Source: Microbulbifer sp. MKSA007 (lineage in GTDB: Bacteria; Pseudomonadota; Gammaproteobacteria; Pseudomonadales; Cellvibrionaceae). Taken from it: a stretch of DNA of 64,000 nucleotides. The stretch covers positions 2,129,501 to 2,193,500 of the forward strand of contig CP128433.1 in the NCBI GenBank assembly GCA_032615215.1, written 5' to 3'. Shown one piece after another: positions 33,935 through 43,543 of this stretch (positions are counted from its first letter, which is position 1; every line of letters starts with the position of its first letter). Made by a program: the position numbers and the translations under genes. Below the pieces are notes generated by a model. That model was not told the DNA's origin. It worked only from the letters and a program-made list of their open reading frames with translations, and searched no databases.

Positions 33935-34504
33935 TGATGTCACCTTAAATTAATTTTAGGGTAGTTGTGCGTGAAAGATTGTATACCAATACTATTAAAC
34001 ATCAATGAATAATCATTCACTCAATGCCTAATAGAATTGTTCGTATATCCGTTACCTCCAGGCTGTACCTCTCAGGGTGTGTGGACTGGTGCAGCTTTCT
34101 ATCTGTTGGGGTTTATATATGAGATGCCTCACAGATATATTAAATATTGTGCGATTCAATGATCATTAATGCTTATTTTAAATTCTGTTGTTGATAATAA
34201 TGTGGTGACTAATTCGGGTGATATCGGATTTCTTATCGATATTTTTTTGCTTGACTGACTGGTGTTTGTTTTTTGTTCTGTTTGATAGGTTTTATTTCCT
34301 GGTTTGGTTTATTTTTATTGTGGTATATAGGTTGATAGTGTGAATTTTAAGGGGGTAAAATTCTGGAGGTTTGATTTGATAAAAAATAATAAATGGTTTT
34401 CGCTTAAAGGTTTACTTTGGGTGTAAGTTGCGCCAATTATTTAATTAAAAAATTTAATTTTATGGTCAGGTTAAGCTGTCGGCCGTATTTTTTAGGGATA
34501 AAAA
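33935..34504. other. AT-rich intergenic stretch
   Basis: About 570 bases, markedly AT-rich (for example near 34140-34460), before the two-gene oxidative cassette. No gene is supported. It probably holds its promoter and would be a good target for H-NS-like silencing, which is inference. The AT content differs from the GC-richer genes on both sides. Confidence 0.45.
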
Positions 34505-36373
34505 ATGAAGCGTCGAGATCTATTGAAGGCTGCAGGTGTAATGTCTGCATCACCGCTTATGGGAGTGGCATCAGCTAAGGCTGGAACAAGTAATGCTTTG
34601 GATGGCTCTAGTTTCCCAGAGTCAATAATGGTCGGTGATCTATCAGATTCCTCCGGAGTACTCAGTGTAATACAGGGAATCTTACCTGATGATGTTATTG
34701 GCCATCTTCTTATGGCTGAGGGTATTCCTTTGGCGTCCAACCATCTTACACCTAATGGAAAGGGAGCTTTGACCCGGCTCGACTTTACTGGGCGGAGCAA
34801 TAACAGTGAAGTTCCCTATACCCGAAAAATGATACGTACCGCGTCTGCGATAATGCAGGAGCAGGATTTAACAGGTTTTGATAAATTCAATTTGTTAGGT
34901 GGGACAATATACTCAAGCCCGAATCTGGGATTTATGAACTACTGTAATACGGCCCCCAACTATATGGGAGATAACCGTTTTGCAATGAGTTATGAAGGGG
35001 GTATGCCCTATGAGTTTGATGCTACAACTCTAGAGATGGTAACCCCTATTGGAGAAGTGGATGAATGGAAATCGAGCTTACCCCCGCTGCTTGAAAATCT
35101 AACCCCAGAAAAGTGGCTATTTCCCCAGGTTCGGACTACCGGTCACCCTTTCTTTGATCTGGAAACAGGTAACTGTATCACCATCAACTATGGTGGAAAT
35201 ATTGGTGATTCTGGTAGCTCAGGATTTATTCGATTAATTCGCTGGGATCGAGAGGGTGCATTTGAAAGTTGGAACATTCGGGATCGTCAGGGTAACAACG
35301 CCTATATTGCTGCAAGCTCACACTCTCTTGGCGTAACGCGAAATCATATCATTGTCTTTGAAACTGCAGCGAGAGTTGAATCTACCCGAATTATTGGAAC
35401 ACGAATAGTTCTGCCTCAAGAACACCGGACCCGGTGTTGGGTTATTCGGAAGGCCGATATGGTGCCGGGTGCTGATACTATTATCGCAGATTACCTGGAG
35501 CTCGGCTTTGATACGTCGGACATTGTCTGCAACTACGATGACAATGCGGGTGAGATTACCCTGTATGGCCAATATATGGGGGCAATGGATAAATCCGAGC
35601 AGTTATTCCGCTTTGAAATCCTGCAGAAGGGAGGTTTGGTACCCAAGTGGTTGTCCGGATACCCTGCAGCACCGCTGGATGTTGGAGGTTTGGTACGTGC
35701 CCGGATTCGAGTTAACTCAAATTCAGCTATTGAGATAAAAGAAGATTACCGGGTTATTCGGGATGATGCGCTTTCCTGGGATATGAATGATCCGGCTTAC
35801 CGTGGGCACTTCCAGTTCCCTGAAACCTTTGAGCACCTTTATTGGGCTGCTGTGGGTTACAGGCCTGACCATATATCTATGCGGGTTTCCTGGGCATATC
35901 GCGATTATCCTGAGCGCCACTACGGCTATTGGAATATGCCTGAAGAAAGTCGTCCCTCTGCCTTGATTCATATGGACTGCGTCAATATGAAAATTGCGGA
36001 TGCCTTTCAGTTCCCAGAAGATTGCGTAATGCGTACACCGCAATTTATGGCCCGCCCGGGCTCCACGGCCCAGAACGACGGTTATGTGATTGCAGCAGTT
36101 GTACGCAAATATCCAACGACATCCGATTCCAATGGTAAAGAGTTTTGGATTTTTGATGCGGCACGTCTCAGCGGTGGGCCAATTTGTATCCTAGCTAACC
36201 GATCACTGGAATTTGCAACCACGAATCATGCACTGTGGGTGCCATCCATTGGTCGTCGCCCTTTATCAGCCTACCGGTCAAATTATGCTGATTTTCTTCG
36301 CAGTAAAGCGCCTGATCACAGCAGTAATGTTCGGGACATTATCGATGGGGAGCTGCTTCCCCGTTTTGGTTGA
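34505..36373 (+). CDS. Secreted carotenoid-oxygenase-family (CCO/RPE65-like) protein
   Basis: A 622-residue protein with a twin-arginine-type leader (MKRRDLLKAAGVMSASPLMGVASA). The body follows the carotenoid cleavage oxygenase layout: GHPFFDLETGNC (His214, first iron ligand position), SHSLGVTRNHIIVFE (His273, second), FMARPGSTAQNDGYVIAAV and NHALWVPSI (His575, fourth). At the third ligand region, where the family has H-x-x-N-A, I read VCNYDDNAGE, with no His, so iron binding could be altered. Iron-dependent cleavage of a carotenoid- or stilbene-like double bond is the family reaction. Export by Tat would be unusual for bacterial members. It is 40 bases before the next gene, so likely cotranscribed. 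Confidence 0.72.
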   Translation: MKRRDLLKAAGVMSASPLMGVASAKAGTSNALDGSSFPESIMVGDLSDSSGVLSVIQGILPDDVIGHLLMAEGIPLASNHLTPNGKGALTRLDFTGRSNNSEVPYTRKMIRTASAIMQEQDLTGFDKFNLLGGTIYSSPNLGFMNYCNTAPNYMGDNRFAMSYEGGMPYEFDATTLEMVTPIGEVDEWKSSLPPLLENLTPEKWLFPQVRTTGHPFFDLETGNCITINYGGNIGDSGSSGFIRLIRWDREGAFESWNIRDRQGNNAYIAASSHSLGVTRNHIIVFETAARVESTRIIGTRIVLPQEHRTRCWVIRKADMVPGADTIIADYLELGFDTSDIVCNYDDNAGEITLYGQYMGAMDKSEQLFRFEILQKGGLVPKWLSGYPAAPLDVGGLVRARIRVNSNSAIEIKEDYRVIRDDALSWDMNDPAYRGHFQFPETFEHLYWAAVGYRPDHISMRVSWAYRDYPERHYGYWNMPEESRPSALIHMDCVNMKIADAFQFPEDCVMRTPQFMARPGSTAQNDGYVIAAVVRKYPTTSDSNGKEFWIFDAARLSGGPICILANRSLEFATTNHALWVPSIGRRPLSAYRSNYADFLRSKAPDHSSNVRDIIDGELLPRFG

Positions 36374-36413
36374 TTTATCCAGTCTACGTTAATGCAATAA
36401 AGGGAGTTTAGGT

Positions 36414-38075
36414 ATGTGTGCAGAAATAATAACCAAATCCAAACATTTATTGAGGTGGTGTAGAAAAGCTCTTTGTATAGCGGGCGTTTTTATGGCTGCT
36501 ACAAGTGTTGCAGAGCAGCTACCGCCACCAATTGAAGTGCCTGAGGTATTAAAAAACTACCAGGATACTCAGGATTGTTTCCCTGGTGTTATCCATGATC
36601 CGACCAGTATTGAAGAAGTTCAGCAGATAGTACGTGATGCAGCGGATCAAGGCCGTAAAGTGATGACAGGGAGTCGCCGATTCAATAGTCAGATTGATGC
36701 GGCCTGTGCAGGTAATGGAGAGGTGCAAATCACTCTGGAAAATATGGATCAGGTTGTTAGCCTAGACAAAGATAACCTGTTGGTTACTGTCCAGGCCGGT
36801 ATGAGATTCCGGGATTTGACCGCCTATCTTCGAGAGCATGAACTAAGTGTGCCGATGGTGACAGAGCTGGCCATATTCACGATAGGCGGTATGCTGGGAA
36901 GCGGTACTCACGGTTCAACTTTTACACAAAAAAGCAGCATGATCTCTGATTATGTCACCGAATTGAAGTTGGTTGATGGCAATGGGGACTTACGAGTAAT
37001 CAATGGTGAGATGCTCAATGCCGCCAGGGTAAACCTAGGTGTTTTAGGCGTAGTTGTTGAAGTGACCATAGAGGTTGAACCTGGCTATAAAGTACAAGCA
37101 AAAGTAAAGGGGTATCACAGCGATGATGAGCTGGAGGATGTTGTTCTTGATTTGGCTCGAGATAATCATTCAGCTAATGTTGCCTGGTTCCCGGGATTAG
37201 GGCGCTATACCGTAACAACTTACAACAAGGTACCTTTGTCGACTAAGGGTAATGCCTACAATGCCCAGGCAGATGTATCAGACTTCTCCGAATATTTATT
37301 TGGGCTGATATTTGATAGCCTTCATGAAGCCGATAGTGCCGCATTGCAGTGTTTTGCAGCTTCTCTTCGCCATACTGCTCGCTCCAGTTCCTATTTCAGG
37401 GATGTTGACTCAGGCTTGAAAAAGTTTATTAAGCCCACTGGACATGCGGACCTGATGCAACATTTCGTATGTAAAGAGCCAGATAAATGTGTCTGGGACA
37501 ACCTTCCAATTGCACTTCAGGAAGTCGCGATTCCATTTGAAGAATTGCCCAACTGGATTGCGGATGTCCGCCAGATTATTGCAAATAGTGAAAAAACCTG
37601 TTTTCCGCTGAATGGTATTTATTTCCGTTTTGGCAAGTCTTCCGACAGCTATTTAGGGATGACAGCAGGCCGCGATACAGCGTTTGTAGGGATTGAATAT
37701 ACCCTTCGTCAACGAGGTGAAGCTGTGCCAAAGAACTACTTTGTCAATTTGGAAATTGAGCAAATGTCCCTCCGGAAGTATGGAGCCAGGCCTCACTGGG
37801 GTAAGAATTCAGTCGCTATTTTTGAGGACATGGCTGAGCGATTCCCCAAATGGTCCCAGTTTATGGATGTTAAAGAAGAGTTGGACCCAAACAATATATT
37901 TTCCAACCCCTTTTGGAATCGGGTAAGTGGAGCTGATCCTTTGGAAAACTATTTAACTCCTGGCTGCAATCCCGATGGTCAGTGCTATTGTCAAACAGAT
38001 GAACACTGTGAAGAGGGTTCCAGCTGCCAAGCGGGAGTTTGGTATTCAGACGCAAGGATTTGTAAAGCTGATTAG
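36414..38075 (+). CDS. Plant-type L-gulono-1,4-lactone-oxidase-like flavoprotein, secreted
   Basis: A 553-residue protein with a leader (CIAGVFMAATSVA). The FAD_binding_4 domain is residues about 55-230 (GVIHDPTSIEEVQQIV, MTGSRRFNS, TIGGMLGSGTHGS) and the ALO domain about 235-515, ending in RPHWGKNS and DPNNIFSNPFW. The Cys-rich tail CNPDGQCYCQTDEHCEEG resembles the tail of plant L-gulonolactone oxidases, and is not expected in bacterial ALO proteins. The usual GHS flavinylation His is replaced (SRRF), as in plant-type members. The role is probably oxidation of a sugar lactone or other alcohol with hydrogen peroxide release. It is coupled to the CCO-like gene. Confidence 0.72.
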   Translation: MCAEIITKSKHLLRWCRKALCIAGVFMAATSVAEQLPPPIEVPEVLKNYQDTQDCFPGVIHDPTSIEEVQQIVRDAADQGRKVMTGSRRFNSQIDAACAGNGEVQITLENMDQVVSLDKDNLLVTVQAGMRFRDLTAYLREHELSVPMVTELAIFTIGGMLGSGTHGSTFTQKSSMISDYVTELKLVDGNGDLRVINGEMLNAARVNLGVLGVVVEVTIEVEPGYKVQAKVKGYHSDDELEDVVLDLARDNHSANVAWFPGLGRYTVTTYNKVPLSTKGNAYNAQADVSDFSEYLFGLIFDSLHEADSAALQCFAASLRHTARSSSYFRDVDSGLKKFIKPTGHADLMQHFVCKEPDKCVWDNLPIALQEVAIPFEELPNWIADVRQIIANSEKTCFPLNGIYFRFGKSSDSYLGMTAGRDTAFVGIEYTLRQRGEAVPKNYFVNLEIEQMSLRKYGARPHWGKNSVAIFEDMAERFPKWSQFMDVKEELDPNNIFSNPFWNRVSGADPLENYLTPGCNPDGQCYCQTDEHCEEGSSCQAGVWYSDARICKAD

Positions 38076-38229
38076 AGCACTTTAGGGGGGATAATTCCAC
38101 CCCCTGTATTTAATTGATAATGAGTAATAATAAGAGGCTTTTAACTGTTGAGCGGGAAAGAATACTCGAGAGACTAAGCCTAAAATCGGTATTCATGCCT
38201 TATAGGTGTTCTTTCCCTGCCCTTTATTA

Positions 38230-39078
38230 TTAAGTTACAGGTTGCTGGTCACAGCAATTGGTAATGCGATCTCTCACAAGTTGGCAAAAGCGTGCAGGAT
38301 CTTCCAGAGGTAGCATATGATTTGCTGAGCTTACCTCTTGTGGATGGGTGTCTGGAATTAATGTTCCCGCCACAAGCGATACAGTTTTAAATAGCTGGCG
38401 AGTATTACTGCCATAGGCCACGGAAACTGGAATAGATATGCCTGAAAGACTACTTGGGTTCAGTGCGGATTGTTCAGTTTGATTAAGCTGTAGAGGTAGG
38501 GTGTAGGCATTATCCAGCTGCTGTACGCGATATTTAAGGGGCTGCTGAGAGAAGTAGCCTGCTTGATTCCCAGAGCCGTCGATTAGTAGCTTAACGGCAG
38601 TATCCAGCTCACCTTCAGCTGTTGTTTTGAAAATTTCTGCAAACATAGATTCAGCATCTTGGCGATACTCTTCCATGTTATTGCTTTCAATGTATCCCGG
38701 ATATCCAGGCTCATAAAGGTACAGACTTTTGATTAATTTAGGTGCCTTTATGGCAGCATTTAAGCTTACATCGGCACCATAGGACCATCCTACTAGGTGG
38801 GCAGGGCCTATATCTAGTGCCTCAACCAGCCCTACCAGGTCTGCTGCATGGGTATCAATTCCAAAGGGGCCTTCCGAAGGATTACCCGGATTACCGAAAT
38901 GCCTTTGGGTGAATGAAATCGCTCTAAATTCATTTGATAGAATTTTGCAGTGTTCTTGCCACATGCGAGCATCGGCCAGTGCGCCATGTACAAGAACAAT
39001 GGGTTCTCCCTGTCCCTTCTGGAAATAAGAGATAGAGTGGTTGTTTACAGTGATAGAGTCTTTTGGGTTTCCGTCCAT
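38230..39078 (-). CDS. Alpha/beta hydrolase
   Basis: A 282-residue alpha/beta hydrolase: LVHGALADARMW oxyanion segment (His31), GWSYGA nucleophile elbow with Ser99 and a late NHMLPLEDP with the likely base His. No signal peptide. Group members are esterases, C-C hydrolases or lactonases; the exact reaction is unknown. AGGAAG lies 8 bases upstream of the ATG. It is convergent with the gulonolactone-oxidase-like gene. Confidence 0.75.
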   Translation of the reverse strand: MDGNPKDSITVNNHSISYFQKGQGEPIVLVHGALADARMWQEHCKILSNEFRAISFTQRHFGNPGNPSEGPFGIDTHAADLVGLVEALDIGPAHLVGWSYGADVSLNAAIKAPKLIKSLYLYEPGYPGYIESNNMEEYRQDAESMFAEIFKTTAEGELDTAVKLLIDGSGNQAGYFSQQPLKYRVQQLDNAYTLPLQLNQTEQSALNPSSLSGISIPVSVAYGSNTRQLFKTVSLVAGTLIPDTHPQEVSSANHMLPLEDPARFCQLVRDRITNCCDQQPVT

Positions 39079-39283
39079 GGGGCTAGCTTCCTGGGAGCCA
39101 TTTTTTAGCGCTTATCATAGTCTATTAGAGGTTTATGTTTAACATTTCCTAGTCCAGTTGTTAGGAGAGAGAGACAGCTGCCCTAATGTCTCTCTCATGA
39201 GAGTAAACCGATAGGTCTCCTAAGAGTAATCAACGAGCTTTTCGGGTATAGTTGATTTGTTTTGACGTAGCAGGTGGATGTAT

Positions 39284-40075
39284 ATGGAATCGCTGATAAA
39301 GGACCGTCTGAAATCACTGGAAGTAGAGCGAGATATTGAAATTATCTATGCCTGTGAGTCAGGAAGCCGCGCATGGGGATTTGAATCCCCTGATAGTGAC
39401 TGGGATGTAAGGTTTATCTACAAACGTAATATTCAGCAATATCTCACTATAGGTACTCCCAGAGATGTTGTTGAGGTTCCATTTGATAAAAAACTTGGTG
39501 ATGAACTGGACTTGGTCGGCTGGGATATCAAGAAGACTTTAACTTTAATGAGGGCAAGTAACCCCACTTTAATTGAGTGGCTATTTTCGCCAAAGGTCTA
39601 TTTTAGAAATGAAGATGTTTTGAAGTCATTGCAGGATTTGGCTTTAAAATGTTGGCAGCCGCGAGCATTAGCTCATCACTATGTCAGCATGGGATTTAAT
39701 AATTATTCCAGGTTTATTCGCGAGGATGATCGAGGCTTTAAAGAGATTAAGGTCAAGAAGTTACTTTATGTTCTGCGTTCACTGCTTAATGCTCTGTATA
39801 TAAAAGAGTTTACAAAAATTCCTCCTGTGGACTTTAGTCATATGTATAACGAGTTGTTGCCTTCCTCAGGAAGTGAGTGGCTTCTGGATATTCTTTCCAG
39901 TTTGATTTTGAAAAAGAAGGAGCTTGAAGAGGGCGATTTGATAGCCGTTGATGGCAAACTGGATGGCTGGATACAGGAAAATATGGATAGATCTGGTGCC
40001 AATTCTATAGAGGAAAGGCCAAAGTTGGATCTTCCAGAATTTGACAGGCTTTTTCGTAAAGTTCTGGGCGTATAG
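39284..40075 (+). CDS. RlaP-type nucleotidyltransferase (PolB superfamily)
   Basis: A 263-residue protein with a GSRAWGFESPDSDWDVRFIY motif (nucleotidyltransferase G-S and D-x-D region), followed by DLVGWDIKKTLTLMRASNPTLIEWLFSP and a helical C-terminus. This matches the RNA-ligase-associated RlaP/YcgL group (PF10127), proposed to add nucleotides to RNA or to transfer NMP; biochemical role remains mostly unsettled. No RNA ligase or MJ1316-type partner is nearby. The ATG at 39284 has AGGTGG 6 bases upstream, better than the ATG at 39278. Confidence 0.75.
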   Translation: MESLIKDRLKSLEVERDIEIIYACESGSRAWGFESPDSDWDVRFIYKRNIQQYLTIGTPRDVVEVPFDKKLGDELDLVGWDIKKTLTLMRASNPTLIEWLFSPKVYFRNEDVLKSLQDLALKCWQPRALAHHYVSMGFNNYSRFIREDDRGFKEIKVKKLLYVLRSLLNALYIKEFTKIPPVDFSHMYNELLPSSGSEWLLDILSSLILKKKELEEGDLIAVDGKLDGWIQENMDRSGANSIEERPKLDLPEFDRLFRKVLGV

Positions 40076-40223
40076 CCTTTTAAATCGGACGGATTAGAAT
40101 TTTATGCATATGCGGCGCGCATAGGGTTTGGCGAGTAGCGGGAAGAGCAGTTTTGGGGGTTAGCCTGAATTAACAGGTAACTATATAGCCACCTGTTACC
40201 TTGTGATAATGTTATATCTCACC

Positions 40224-40373
40224 TAATTTCGAAAGGGATTCCCGATAAATGCGTGTACGAAAGTGCTACTACTGACTGCCTTAGAAAAAGCTGAATTTCA
40301 GGATTTACTGCCGGAAATTGAGAAGACCTGGGCAGGTATCCTAGCTCAGTACGCGAATTCTACCTTGGAGTGA
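40224..40373 (+). pseudogene. Possible remnant of a regulator (MarR-like C-terminus)
   Basis: A short frame reads LTALEKAEFQDLLPEIEKTW then AGILAQYANSTLE before a stop at 40371-40373. The LTALEKAEFQ part looks like the wing-end and C-terminal helix of a MarR-type regulator, but nothing upstream supplies a DNA-binding domain. It may be a remnant or chance. Low confidence. Confidence 0.2.
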
Positions 40374-40414
40374 ATGGCTTGCTTTGCCACTGAACAAGGT
40401 AAAACCTGTTGTTA

Positions 40415-40433
40415 GAGAGCCCATTGGGCTCTC
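40415..40433. terminator. Hairpin beside the HTH gene
   Basis: GAGAGCCCA and TGGGCTCTC form a 9-bp palindromic hairpin 10 bases from the stop codon of the minus-strand HTH gene. T-tracts are weak on both sides. Confidence 0.45.
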
Positions 40434-40442
40434 GTAATAGTC

Positions 40443-40652
40443 TTACTCGTCTGGTTTAAACTCAAGAATATCGCCAGGCTGACACTCAAGTGCTTCACAG
40501 ATTGCCGCCAAGGTATCAAACCTTACTCCCTTCACTTTGCCGCGCTTCAGTAGGGATAAGTTGGCTTCGGTGATTCCAATTCGCGCGGCCAGTGATTTCG
40601 AGCTGACTTTACGTTTAGCCAGCATAACGTCCAAATTGACAATAATTGCCAT
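40443..40652 (-). CDS. XRE-family HTH regulator (YozG-like)
   Basis: A 69-residue protein that is only an HTH: NLDVMLAKRKVSSKSLAARIGITEANLSLLKRGKVKGVRFDTLAAICEAL, then CQPGDILEF. This small YozG-like group usually lies next to a DUF2975 membrane protein, as here. The ATG at 40652 follows the upstream stop by one base (TAGCATG), so the pair is coupled. An in-frame upstream start at 40682 would overlap the neighbour and is less likely. Confidence 0.88.
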   Translation of the reverse strand: MAIIVNLDVMLAKRKVSSKSLAARIGITEANLSLLKRGKVKGVRFDTLAAICEALECQPGDILEFKPDE

Positions 40653-40653
40653 G

Positions 40654-41163
40654 CTAAACAAACTCTTTGTTTTCTTGGTCAATTTGTTTTGCGGCGCGCA
40701 AAATAAAGAAAATGCTGACTAGTACAAATAGGGTAAGTATCCTGCCGATATCAAACGGAAGATGTAAGGAGACCTCTTCGCTATGCATGTAGTAAATGTA
40801 ACTAATCCAGGCTGATTCAATTGCCCGTAACGGAATAATGGCTCCATATAGGCATACCAACCACAGGTAACACCGGTCGCTCTCCTTATCAAAATAGTCA
40901 CCTTTTGCATACTGGCCGAAGAGACGCCACAGCCAGTATATAAATAAACCAAAAAGCACAATTGTTGGCACTTGGCCAATTAGTAATAAAGGTCTGTATT
41001 GGTCATCCTGTGCCCATAGTTCTCGAAGAAAAGGATTGGCACTATTAAATAGGTACTTATCGAAAAGAAAAAAATTGATCAGCAAGATACCTACAGCGAG
41101 CAGCCCTATTGCTAGGACACTCCAGCGCAGGCGAGTACTCACCACCTGAATTTTATGGTTCAT
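40654..41163 (-). CDS. DUF2975 membrane protein
   Basis: A 169-residue protein with four hydrophobic segments (about residues 14-33, 65-85, 108-128, 140-160) and the DUF2975 middle part (LFGQYAKGDYFDKESDRCYLWLVCLYGAIIPLRAIESAW). The family function is unknown, but the coupling with a small XRE regulator is conserved in many genomes, suggesting a membrane sensor that controls the regulator or a linked two-part switch. The ATG at 41163 has GGGGGAA about 5 bases upstream. Confidence 0.85.
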   Translation of the reverse strand: MNHKIQVVSTRLRWSVLAIGLLAVGILLINFFLFDKYLFNSANPFLRELWAQDDQYRPLLLIGQVPTIVLFGLFIYWLWRLFGQYAKGDYFDKESDRCYLWLVCLYGAIIPLRAIESAWISYIYYMHSEEVSLHLPFDIGRILTLFVLVSIFFILRAAKQIDQENKEFV

Positions 41164-41311
41164 AAGTTCCCCCTTTTTTGAAGTCATAAGCATTATATCG
41201 TGATGTTTAATTTCTGCAATTCAGCTATAAATTATTGCTTTACAATAATTTATAGCTGTCTTACAGTGTTTTTTACAGTCGACACTGACAGCTAACAAGG
41301 AGTTAAAGCAT

Positions 41312-43378
41312 ATGAAATTGCACATTCGTAACAGTTCAATAAAGAAGGCTATCTGTAGCTTGAGTCTTGCGATTGCATTTAGCGGTTGCAGTATGAATGC
41401 TTCCCAGGAAGAGGGGGCGACAAAAGTTAACGAGCAGGAGTTGATTTCTGTCGAGAGCCTCTTTAATGAGTCTGCTATCAAGGATGTTAATCTGTCATCA
41501 GATGGACAATGGCTGGCCTGGCTCCAGCAGCATAATGGAGCGCCAAATATCTATGTGATGTCGGCTGATGGGGCAAGCAAAGATGCATTTGCGTTAACAG
41601 AGTTTGCAGATGGTGTAGATGCTTTTTTGTGGGATAAGCATCGGCTTGGTTTATTCGTTTTAAAAGATGTGGATGGGAATGAGCAACACCAGGTTTATCG
41701 ACTGGACCTGAATGATGAAGGTAAAAGCTTAAACTTGATTGGCACCGAAAAATTAACCTCAAACGACTCTGCAAATTACATGGTTTTTGGGCAAGCTTCG
41801 GAAAAGCGGGATTCACTGACGCTAATGGCCAATCATGATGACCCGAATAATTTGAAATTTTATCAGCTTAATACTGAGACGGGTGAACTAACATTTTTGA
41901 TGGAAAATACTCATCGATTTAACGAAATTTTAATTGATGATGAAGGGGTTCCGGTTGCTGGTGTGCGACCCAATCCTGATACGTCAAAAGAGTTATTTGT
42001 TCGTAAAGGCGACTCCTGGGAGGGGGCACTAAAGACGGAGCCGGGAGAAATACTATCTCTGTCGAGCTATAACTCAGAAATTGGCAGTCTGTATTTTGAA
42101 TCAAGCTTTGGTGCAGCTGATACCTCTGGGGTAAAACAGTTAGATTTAACTTCAGGAAAAATAGCAGCCATTCACCAAGATCCCAATCAACGGTCAGACG
42201 TGTATAAAACTCTGTTCAATAAGGATGGTGAGCTCCAGCTGGTTTCCTATTATTATGGTTATCGAGAAGACTATCCTGTTGATAAGAATTTCCAAAAGCA
42301 CTGGCAAAATATCACCAGTAACTTTAGTCGTCGGGTGGAAATAGACGTTGTTTCCATGGATGAAGAAACTGGAGTTTGGTTGTTGGAAGTTGCCAGCGAT
42401 ATCGATCCTGGTGCGTTTTATAGATATCAGCAATCAGACCAGTCACTGGTACGTTTAATTGACAAAGATTCCCAGTTGGACCCTAAATTTTTGTCAGAAA
42501 AGCGCTCAATAACCTATACCGCGCGTGATGGTATTACTATTCAGGCATACCTCACTTTACCTAAAGGGAAGAGCAAGCAATTGCCGTTGGTTGTTCTGCC
42601 CCATGGCGGTCCTTGGTCGAGGGATTACTGGAAGCTCAACGATGGATTTATGACGCGTCTAGCACAGTTTTTAGTGAATCGCGGTTATGCGGTATTGCAG
42701 CCAAACTTCCGTGCCTCCACGGGTTTTGGTGAGACTTTTATCGCTCTGGGTAATCGCCAATGGGGAACAGGTGCGATGCAGCATGACTTGACCGATGGAG
42801 TAGAGTTCTTGATTGAGCAGGGAATTGCTGACAGCGATAGAGTAGCAATTATGGGGGGCTCATATGGAGGCTATGCGGCTTTGTCAGGACTAACATTTAC
42901 GCCTGATACATATACTGCAGCAATATCGTTTGTTGGTCCCTCTAGCTTGATTACTTTGATTGAATCGTTTCCGGAGTATTATCGCCCCTTTATTTCCAAT
43001 TGGTTTAAAGCGGTTGGAGATCCTTTGATTGAAAGTGATCGGGAGGAAATGCAAACTCGATCTCCGTTGAACTATACCGATCGAATCAAGGCACCTTTAC
43101 TGCTGGTTCAAGGGGCTAATGATCCTCGTGTTACCCAGGTGGAGTCTGATCAAATCGCCAAAAAAATGTATGAAAACGGGTTGGAAGTTGAGTATATCTT
43201 GGCAAAAGATGAAGGGCATGGATTTAGCAAGCGCATTAACAAGTTGGCACTTTTAATAAAAACAGAAGACTTCCTGGCAGAACACTTAGGTGGGGAGGTG
43301 AGCCCATTGGTGTCGGATCAAGTTGCCACGCATCTGGCTGGTCTTGAAGTTGATATATCAAGCTTATCTGAGAAGTAA
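41312..43378 (+). CDS. S9-family peptidase (acylaminoacyl-peptidase-like), lipoprotein
   Basis: A 688-residue protein with a lipoprotein leader (CSLSLAIAFSGCSMN, lipobox FSGC). An N-terminal beta-propeller (about residues 45-390, with blade-like WLAWLQQHNGAPNIYVMSADG) precedes a catalytic alpha/beta-hydrolase domain (about 420-660): GGSYGGYA with Ser517, GANDPRV with Asp604 and EGHGF with His636. It probably cuts short peptides with acylated or Pro-containing N-termini, held on the periplasmic face of a membrane. It is a single gene before the IS200 element. Confidence 0.88.
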   Translation: MKLHIRNSSIKKAICSLSLAIAFSGCSMNASQEEGATKVNEQELISVESLFNESAIKDVNLSSDGQWLAWLQQHNGAPNIYVMSADGASKDAFALTEFADGVDAFLWDKHRLGLFVLKDVDGNEQHQVYRLDLNDEGKSLNLIGTEKLTSNDSANYMVFGQASEKRDSLTLMANHDDPNNLKFYQLNTETGELTFLMENTHRFNEILIDDEGVPVAGVRPNPDTSKELFVRKGDSWEGALKTEPGEILSLSSYNSEIGSLYFESSFGAADTSGVKQLDLTSGKIAAIHQDPNQRSDVYKTLFNKDGELQLVSYYYGYREDYPVDKNFQKHWQNITSNFSRRVEIDVVSMDEETGVWLLEVASDIDPGAFYRYQQSDQSLVRLIDKDSQLDPKFLSEKRSITYTARDGITIQAYLTLPKGKSKQLPLVVLPHGGPWSRDYWKLNDGFMTRLAQFLVNRGYAVLQPNFRASTGFGETFIALGNRQWGTGAMQHDLTDGVEFLIEQGIADSDRVAIMGGSYGGYAALSGLTFTPDTYTAAISFVGPSSLITLIESFPEYYRPFISNWFKAVGDPLIESDREEMQTRSPLNYTDRIKAPLLLVQGANDPRVTQVESDQIAKKMYENGLEVEYILAKDEGHGFSKRINKLALLIKTEDFLAEHLGGEVSPLVSDQVATHLAGLEVDISSLSEK

Positions 43379-43500
43379 TTCTTTTAGATAATTAATGGGG
43401 GGGTTGCTAATAGAGTTCCAATTAATTAACACATGGGTAAACCACCGCCTCTGGCGGTGAGACTTGACAAGGCTCTGCCGTTCCGGCGTGCAGAGTAAAA

Positions 43501-43543
43501 ATATGGCCTCCATGAACCGGCAAGTTCTTTAAGGAGGCCATAT
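43501..43543 (+). promoter_or_regulatory. Hairpin that masks the tnpA ribosome binding site
   Basis: ATATGGCCTCC (43501-43511) pairs perfectly over 11 bp with GGAGGCCATAT (43533-43543). The right arm contains the GGAGG ribosome binding site and the first bases of the ATG. IS200 elements use such structures to keep transposase translation low. Confidence 0.75.

Noticed and set aside
39284..40075. RlaP nucleotidyltransferase as part of an RNA-repair or defence island
   Set aside because: No RNA ligase, Hen1, Pnkp or other repair gene nearby; it stands alone.
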